A stretch of 64,000 nucleotides of DNA from Planctomycetota bacterium (GTDB taxonomy: Bacteria > Planctomycetota > Planctomycetia > Gemmatales > Gemmataceae), in assembly GCA_003669555.1 (NCBI GenBank), contig QWOS01000127.1, positions 17,253 through 81,252 on the forward strand, written 5' to 3'. Every line of letters starts with the position of its first letter. Positions within the stretch are counted from its first letter, which is position 1. Positions 57,730 through 64,000 of this stretch are shown in pieces. A program made the position numbers and the translations under genes. The notes under the pieces are model-generated. The model searched no databases. It was given only the letters and a program-made list of their open reading frames with translations, and was not told the DNA's origin.

Positions 57730-59060
57730 TGCTCGACAACCCTTTGGCGCCCCATGCTTTTGGTGTTGGCGGCTGGAGCTGGCGGGATGCGGCCCACCTG
57801 CTGCGCCGGGCCCAGTATGGCGTGTCACCCGATGAGATCGAACGGGCTACCCAGGCCGGCCCGGTGGCGACCATCGACCGCCTGATTCGCCCTCAGGCCG
57901 AAAGCGCCGAGTTCACCAGTGCAGAAGCCCTGCTGCGTCAGACCGCGCTCGATACCGGCAGCACCGCCAATCTGCAAGCCTGGTGGCTGTATCGCCTCGG
58001 CCATTCCGCCAATCCCCTAACGGAAAAGATGACCTTCTTCTGGCACAACCTCTTCGCCACCTCCAATGAGAAGGTGAAGGATGTGGCGCTGATGCTGGCC
58101 CAGAACGACTTGTTCCGCGCCCAGGCCCTGGGGAACTATGCCGGTTTGCTGCACGCTATGGCCCGTGACCCGGCCATGCTGATCTGGCTGGATGGCAACG
58201 CCAACCGGCGCCGTCACCCCAATGAAAATTTCGCCCGCGAAGTGATGGAACTTTTTAGCCTGGGTGTGGGCAACTACACCGAGAAGGATATCCAGGAAGC
58301 GGCCCGCGGCTTCACCGGCTGGCACATGCGCGAAGGGGTGTTCTGGTTCAATGCCAGCCAGCACGACACCGGCGACAAGACGGTGCTGGGAGTAAAAGGC
58401 AACCTCGATGGCGACTCGGTGATCGACATCTGCCTGAAGCAGGCGGCCTGTCCACGGTTTATCGCCATGCGTCTGCTGAAAACATTCGTCATGCCCGAAC
58501 CCGGCGAGGCCGCGCTGGCGGCTGTGTCTGCCTCTATCCGCAGAAATGGCTTTGTGATGGGCCCGGTACTACGCGAACTGCTCACCAGCCGCCTGTTTTT
58601 CAGCGGGGAGGCGCGGGGCTCATTGATCAAAAGCCCACTCGACCTGGTACTGGGAACCCAGCGGGCCCTGGTGCCGGCACCCCGGTTGGAGCCAACCATC
58701 AGCAGGCTATCCGCGCTGGGGCAGGACCTGTTTTTGCCACCCACCGTGAAAGGCTGGGAGGGCGGCCGCCTGTGGATCAGCTCCACCACCTACCTGCTAC
58801 GGGCCAATTTTGCCGCCGAGCTGACCAAGGGTGATTTGTACGGCCAACTGATTGATCTGGAAGCCGAGGCCCGGAGGCACCAGTTGCAGACCCCGGGCGA
58901 GGCCACGCGCTATTACTGCGACCTGCTTTTGGCCAGTGAACCTGCCCAGGCGGTCCGTGTCCGGCTGGAGGCATTCGCCTCATCGGCTGGAAGCCAGGCG
59001 GTCCGTGACCGCGGCCTCATCCACCTGATTCTGGCCCTGCCCGAGCAGCAGTTGATGTGA
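57729..59060 (+). CDS. DUF1800 family protein
   Basis: AAHLLRRAQYGVSPDEIERA; KMTFFWHNLFATSNEKV; RRHPNENFAREVMELFSLGVGNYTEKDIQEAARGFTGW. Confidence 0.93.
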   Translation: MLDNPLAPHAFGVGGWSWRDAAHLLRRAQYGVSPDEIERATQAGPVATIDRLIRPQAESAEFTSAEALLRQTALDTGSTANLQAWWLYRLGHSANPLTEKMTFFWHNLFATSNEKVKDVALMLAQNDLFRAQALGNYAGLLHAMARDPAMLIWLDGNANRRRHPNENFAREVMELFSLGVGNYTEKDIQEAARGFTGWHMREGVFWFNASQHDTGDKTVLGVKGNLDGDSVIDICLKQAACPRFIAMRLLKTFVMPEPGEAALAAVSASIRRNGFVMGPVLRELLTSRLFFSGEARGSLIKSPLDLVLGTQRALVPAPRLEPTISRLSALGQDLFLPPTVKGWEGGRLWISSTTYLLRANFAAELTKGDLYGQLIDLEAEARRHQLQTPGEATRYYCDLLLASEPAQAVRVRLEAFASSAGSQAVRDRGLIHLILALPEQQLM

Positions 59061-60343
59061 GCGAACCAACGGAGTGCGTGATGTCAGCCAATCGACGGAT
59101 ATTTTTGGGACGATGCGGCACCGCCGGGGCGATTTCAGTCGGGGTATCCCTGCCAGGTATCTGGCGCGGGGCCATTCGCGCGGCTGGAAACCAGGCCAAA
59201 CCTGGAGGCCGGGTACTGGTAGTGGTGGAGATGGCCGGCGGCAACGACGGGCTGAACACCGTGATCCCGTTCACCGACGACGCCTACCACAAGGCCCGAC
59301 CCACTTTGGCGGTGGGGAAAGACCGGGTACTGAAGGTTACCGGCCAGGTGGGGCTGCATCCGCGCCTGGCGGAGATCCGGGCACTGTTCGATGACGGCCA
59401 GGTGGCGGTGGTCCAGGGCGTGGGCTATCCCAGGCCCGACAGGTCGCATTTCCGCAGTATGGATATTTGGCACACCGCGCGTCCCGAAAAAGTGGACCTG
59501 CGCGATGGCTGGCTCGGTCGGGCGCTGGAGCTGGACCCCCGGGCGCTGGGTGGTGGTGTGCCAGCCTTGGCCCTGGGTACCGAAAAGCTGCCTCTTGCCC
59601 TGCTGAGTAGCCGGGTGAATGTGCCCAATGTGCAATCGATGGATGCCTACAAGCTGGTGGCCGGGCCGGGCGATTCTTCCACCCAGGCCCGCTCCAGACA
59701 GACGCTCCGCGAGGCGGTGGCCCTGCACGGAGCCAGTGGCAGCGAGGGTGGAGCCGCCTCTGAGCTGGATTTTCTCAGACGCACCGCCGATGTGACACTG
59801 ACCAGCGTCGACCGTCTCGGTGAGGTGGCCAAGGCCTACAAGCCGGGAGCGACATACCCGGGCACCGGGCTGGCCCAACGACTGCAGGTGGTGGCGCAAC
59901 TGATCGCCGGCAATCTGGGAACGCAGATTTTTTATGTGTCATTGGGTGGGTTCGACACGCACTCCAGGCAGCAGCCGGCGCATGAGGGGTTGTTGGGCGA
60001 ACTTTCCGGTGCCGTGGGTGCCTTTTTGAAAGACCTGAAATCGCATGGCCTCGCCGACCGGGTGATGGTGGCCACCTTTTCGGAGTTTGGCAGGCGGCTG
60101 GCGGAAAATGGCAGCCTGGGCACCGACCATGGCGCCGCCTCGCAGATGTTCTGCATCGGGGCTGGGGCCAGGGGTGGCGTGCTGGGGGCGCATCCCAGCC
60201 TGACCGATCTGGTGGATGGCGATCCAAAACATCACACCGATTTCCGCCAGGTGTATGCAGCCCTGCTGGAGAAGTGGCTGGGCTACCCGTCTGAGCCGGT
60301 GCTGGGCAAGGGCTTCAAGCCGGTGGACTGCGTGAAAGTCTGA
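59057..60343 (+). CDS. DUF1501 family protein
   Basis: RRIFLGRCGTAGAISVGVSL Tat-like signal; VVEMAGGNDGLNTVIPF; YVSLGGFDTHSRQ; VATFSEFGRRLAENGSLGTDHGAA. Confidence 0.95.
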   Translation: MSEPTECVMSANRRIFLGRCGTAGAISVGVSLPGIWRGAIRAAGNQAKPGGRVLVVVEMAGGNDGLNTVIPFTDDAYHKARPTLAVGKDRVLKVTGQVGLHPRLAEIRALFDDGQVAVVQGVGYPRPDRSHFRSMDIWHTARPEKVDLRDGWLGRALELDPRALGGGVPALALGTEKLPLALLSSRVNVPNVQSMDAYKLVAGPGDSSTQARSRQTLREAVALHGASGSEGGAASELDFLRRTADVTLTSVDRLGEVAKAYKPGATYPGTGLAQRLQVVAQLIAGNLGTQIFYVSLGGFDTHSRQQPAHEGLLGELSGAVGAFLKDLKSHGLADRVMVATFSEFGRRLAENGSLGTDHGAASQMFCIGAGARGGVLGAHPSLTDLVDGDPKHHTDFRQVYAALLEKWLGYPSEPVLGKGFKPVDCVKV

Positions 60344-60467
60344 CCCTCATTCAAACGGGTGGATGCGGGTGAGGGGTGGATCCGGGGCATTACTTTCCGT
60401 TGCGGGTTGCCCCAACCGCAGCCACGAGGAAAAACCCGGCTGAAGCTTTCCTGAAAGCAGCAAATGC

Positions 60468-61391
60468 CTAGCGTTTTCCACTACTTCCCAGCGCGTACCG
60501 TGCTACCAGGGCACCCAATATCCCTAGCCCACCGAGGGCCATCCAGAGGGTGACCGGCTCACTTTCTGGTGCCAGCAGCCTTGCCCAGACCGGGTTGAGC
60601 AGCGGCTCCAGCAGAGTGATCAGGCCCGCTTCTCGAGCCGACACATGGCGCAGCGCCCGCGCGGCAATGAGATACGGCAAACCCATCTGCAGGCCTCCGA
60701 AGACAGCCATCACCGCCAGTTGCTTCACGGTGGGTGGGGCCTGCATCAGCACCACCGGCAACAGCACCAAAGCCCCTGTCAAAAAGTTGAAGACCGTGAC
60801 GGGCGCACTGGGCATATCTTTCAGCCAGCCCAGCCCCAGTAGCACCAGCGCGAAGCCCACGCCACTGGCCAGGGCCAATCCCACCGCAAGGAGGTGCCCA
60901 TCCTCCCAGCCTTCAATCACCAGGCAACCCACACCAGCCATGGCCAGCACCAGACTGATCACGGTCGCCCGGTCCAGCTTTTCCTTCCAGAGCATCCAGC
61001 CGATCAGGACCACCCAGAAGGGAGCCGTGTACTGCAGCAGCACCGCGCTGGCCGATGAGCCAATTGCCAATGCCGCCACGAAGGTGGCGTTCATGAAGGC
61101 AAAGGTCAGCGCCACCGGTGGCATGCGCCAGGTGAATCTGACCTGTGATGGCTTCACAAACAGCAAAAGGATCACACCGCCCCAGAAAACGCGCCAAAAG
61201 GCCATCGCCAGAGGAGACATTGCTGGCTCATGCGCGCTGAAACCGATCACCGCCCCGGTATCGGTGGTCATCACTCGTGTGAAAGCACCTGACAGGCTCC
61301 ATAGCACAGCCGCCACCACTAACCATAGGCGGGCCCGGCTGGCCTGCCTGTCAACGGGAATCGGGGTGTTCATCGGGGTTTCCGCGCCCAC
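60468..61391 (-). CDS. DMT superfamily (EamA) transporter
   Basis: 307 aa, 10 hydrophobic segments, EamA-style repeats. Confidence 0.9.
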   Translation of the reverse strand: MGAETPMNTPIPVDRQASRARLWLVVAAVLWSLSGAFTRVMTTDTGAVIGFSAHEPAMSPLAMAFWRVFWGGVILLLFVKPSQVRFTWRMPPVALTFAFMNATFVAALAIGSSASAVLLQYTAPFWVVLIGWMLWKEKLDRATVISLVLAMAGVGCLVIEGWEDGHLLAVGLALASGVGFALVLLGLGWLKDMPSAPVTVFNFLTGALVLLPVVLMQAPPTVKQLAVMAVFGGLQMGLPYLIAARALRHVSAREAGLITLLEPLLNPVWARLLAPESEPVTLWMALGGLGILGALVARYALGSSGKR

Positions 61392-61954
61392 ACCTGATAT
61401 CCCTCGTTGGCCATGCCAATCTGGCTATAGAATTTCTGGGCCTGGCTATTGTGCTCCTCCACATACAGCCGCACCAGAACCGCGCCCTGGTGTGGATCGG
61501 CGGCCAGGGTGGCCACCTTCGCGAATAGAGCCTGCATGATCCCCTGGCGGCGGTGTGCCATGTCCACATAGACACTCTGGATCCACCAGACCCAGCCATC
61601 ACGCCAGTCGCTCCATTCACGGGTGAGCATCAACTGCCCAACCACCGGTCCCTGGGAGGTTGCGCGGGCTACCAGGTAACGCACCTCGGGCTGCAGCCCC
61701 AGGCCGCGCCGCACGCCTGACAGCACCGTGGCTTCATCAAGGTTGATATTTTCCGTCTCAAGAGCCAACAGACGGTTGAATCGCGCCAGGGTTGGGGCAT
61801 CGGCCTCGCTGGGTGGTTCGATCTGCCAATGGTTTTTTTGCGGGTTCATCCGGAATAGCTTACACGCTGGCGGTATCAAAGTCCCGCCATACCATAACCA
61901 GCATATTCGCTCGTCTTCCCGCACCGGAAAAATACCATGCCAGTCAATCACCAC
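61370..61954 (-). CDS. GNAT family N-acetyltransferase
   Basis: WWIQSVYVDMAHRRQGIMQALFAKV; VRLYVEEHNSQAQKFYSQIGM. Confidence 0.92.
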   Translation of the reverse strand: MVIDWHGIFPVREDERICWLWYGGTLIPPACKLFRMNPQKNHWQIEPPSEADAPTLARFNRLLALETENINLDEATVLSGVRRGLGLQPEVRYLVARATSQGPVVGQLMLTREWSDWRDGWVWWIQSVYVDMAHRRQGIMQALFAKVATLAADPHQGAVLVRLYVEEHNSQAQKFYSQIGMANEGYQVWARKPR

Positions 61955-62593
61955 CCCGCACTCACCGAGGATCTCTGGTCACACCTCAAGACCACAGCCC
62001 AGGCAGCTTGTGCGGATCAGGGCTGTGGTCATGATTGGCTCCATGTCCACCGGGTGTCGGGCCTGGCAGATCAGTTGGCGGTTGCCGAGGGAGCTGATCG
62101 TGATGTCCTGCGCGCTGCCGCCCTGCTGCACGAGTTGGTCAACCACCCCAAAAACCACCCCCGTTCCGCGCATTCAGGCGAGGATTGCGCCCAGGCTGCC
62201 CGGGAGCTGCTGGCCAGTGTGGGGGCTGACCCGATATGGGCGGAACGAGTGGCAGAATGCATTGGGCAGCACGCCTGGTCGGCCGCAAAAACCCCCACCA
62301 CACTGGAATCAGCCCTGTTGCAGGACGCCGACCGCCTCGACGCCCTGGGTGCAGTGGGTCTGGCCCGCTGCTTCGCCACCGCCGAGCGCATGAAAAGCCT
62401 GCTTTATCATCCCGACGACCCGGCAGCCAGCCACCGCGACCTGGACGACAAGCTTTACGCACTCGATCACCTGCCCAAAAAACTGCTGCGCCTTCCTGAC
62501 CGCTTTTTCAGCATCACCGCCCGCAAACTGGCCGAACCACGCCTGGCACTCGTGCGGGCTTTTTATCAGGCGATGGTGGAAGAGTTGTCCTGA
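61937..62593 (+). CDS. HD domain phosphohydrolase
   Basis: GHDWLHVHRVSGLADQLA; LRAAALLHELVNHPK; LLQDADRLDALGAVGLARCF. Confidence 0.92.
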   Translation: MPVNHHPALTEDLWSHLKTTAQAACADQGCGHDWLHVHRVSGLADQLAVAEGADRDVLRAAALLHELVNHPKNHPRSAHSGEDCAQAARELLASVGADPIWAERVAECIGQHAWSAAKTPTTLESALLQDADRLDALGAVGLARCFATAERMKSLLYHPDDPAASHRDLDDKLYALDHLPKKLLRLPDRFFSITARKLAEPRLALVRAFYQAMVEELS

Positions 62594-62597
62594 CCAC

Positions 62598-63701
62598 CTA
62601 TTCCACTGTCAGCAGCGGCCGGCCCAGGACTTCAAGCATGGGTTCCACACCCAACCCCGGGCTGGGGCTGGCTGCCAGACGACCATTCTTCCGCTGGGGC
62701 GCGCCCGCGGCGAACGGCACCGTCACATAGCTGTTGAAATCGGTCGAGCTGAACAGCAGCTCGGTGGGAGTGCTGTGTGCCAGATGGCTGATGGCGGCGG
62801 TGACAATATCACCACCCCAACTGTCTTCAATAGTCATGGCCACGCCCAGCGAGGCACATAGATCCCTCGCCTGGCGCGCCTTGGTCAGCCCGCCAAATTT
62901 GCTGATCTTGATATTCACCACATCCATCGCCCGGTCGGCATGCCCACGCAGCAGCACATCCACGCAATCGATGTTCTCATCGAGCACGAACGGGTGGTCG
63001 CAATGCCGCCGCACGGTCAGGCATTCCTCATAGGTGCGGCATGGCTGCTCGATGTACACATCCACTTCGCGCACGGCTTTCACCACACGCAGGGCATCAT
63101 GCATCAGCCAGCCGGTGTTGGCATCGGCCACCAGCCGGTCACCCGGCTGAAGCCTCGCCGCCACCGCCTGGATTCGGGCAATATCGGTGGCTGCATCCCC
63201 CCCCACCTTGAGCTGGAAACGCCGATAACCCTCAGCGCGATAACCAGCCACCTTGTCGGCCATCTTTTCTGGGGATTCTTGCGAAATAGCGCGGTATAAA
63301 ACAAAATCATCCCCATAACGGCCACCCAGCAGGACGCAAACCGGCTGGCCGGTCACCTTGCCCAGAATGTCCCAGCAAGCCATGTCGATGGCTGACTTCA
63401 CATAGGCATGGCCCTGGAGCGCGGCATCCATGCGCCGATTCAGCCGGGTCAGTTGTGTGGGATCTTCCCCCAGCAAATGGGGCCCCAGTTCGATAATCCC
63501 CGCCCGCGCCCCAGCCGCGTAAGCGGGGAGGTAGAACGGTCCCAGAGGGCAAACCTCGCCCCAGCCAACCACTCCCGCATCGGTCTCCACCTGCACCACC
63601 GTGCTGTCAAAAACCGAGACCGACTTGCCCCCGGACCACTTGTAGTCGCCCTCAACCAGGGGAAGGTCCACACGGTAGGCCTGGATGCGCTTGATCTGCA
63701 T
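62598..63701 (-). CDS. Mandelate racemase/muconate lactonizing enzyme family protein
   Basis: Within ORF 62598..63821, likely start 63701 ([15 protein letters not shown]); [65 protein letters not shown]. Confidence 0.92.
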   Translation of the reverse strand: MQIKRIQAYRVDLPLVEGDYKWSGGKSVSVFDSTVVQVETDAGVVGWGEVCPLGPFYLPAYAAGARAGIIELGPHLLGEDPTQLTRLNRRMDAALQGHAYVKSAIDMACWDILGKVTGQPVCVLLGGRYGDDFVLYRAISQESPEKMADKVAGYRAEGYRRFQLKVGGDAATDIARIQAVAARLQPGDRLVADANTGWLMHDALRVVKAVREVDVYIEQPCRTYEECLTVRRHCDHPFVLDENIDCVDVLLRGHADRAMDVVNIKISKFGGLTKARQARDLCASLGVAMTIEDSWGGDIVTAAISHLAHSTPTELLFSSTDFNSYVTVPFAAGAPQRKNGRLAASPSPGLGVEPMLEVLGRPLLTVE

Positions 63702-64000
63702 GGCTTGTTTCCAACGGACGAACCAAAGGGATTGCGGACACCAAACCGCCCACCGCCAAAGTAAAAAATAGCAGACCGGCACCAGGCGCGTCATCCCCGC
63801 CTGCAACTCCAGGACGGGCAACGGATTTGCGAAACCAATAGGCCAGGCCTATCCGTTCGGAAACCCCATGAAGCGTTTTGTCCCAGGAACAACAGCAATT
63901 CCCGGGCAGCATTTTTCTAGCTAAAAAATAGTCTTTTTTGGCCTTCCCTTTCGTAAACGCAGCTGCAAAATTAACTACCTGGAGTTCCCATTGTGAAATA

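Noticed and set aside
1-64000. CRISPR arrays, tRNA or rRNA genes, intact IS transposases
   Set aside because: No regularly spaced repeats, cloverleaf-like sequences, rRNA signatures or transposase motifs recognised by eye; tRNAscan-SE or Infernal would be needed to exclude small RNAs

Overview
This 64 kb GC-rich window looks like a planctomycete (Gemmataceae-like) chromosome; the lineage is an inference from gene style. No rRNA, tRNA or CRISPR array was recognised. Main content: two tandem RND/adaptor heavy-metal-type efflux pairs (1-8.75 kb); general metabolism and hypothetical genes; a decayed toxin/immunity and duplication region (18.9-22.9 kb); a collinear block of beta-helix, DUF6931-like and FHA-ABC genes (31.9-38.7 kb); a three-gene operon (redoxin/cytochrome c/monooxygenase-like, FHA-ABC transporter, ankyrin-acyltransferase) divergent from a redoxin paralogue (43.8-52.2 kb); a remnant-rich stretch (52.2-54.1 kb); and a DUF1800/DUF1501 module. 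The strongest observation is that three genes split or hidden in the ORF track read through in-frame UGA codons as selenoproteins: an ArsM-like methyltransferase (UGA at 17142-17144), SelD (UGA at 27876-27878) and a SelW/Rdx-like protein (UGA at 28215-28217). Each UGA is followed on the mRNA strand by a hairpin whose apex carries GGU, resembling a bacterial SECIS. No searches were run; family names come from motif recognition.
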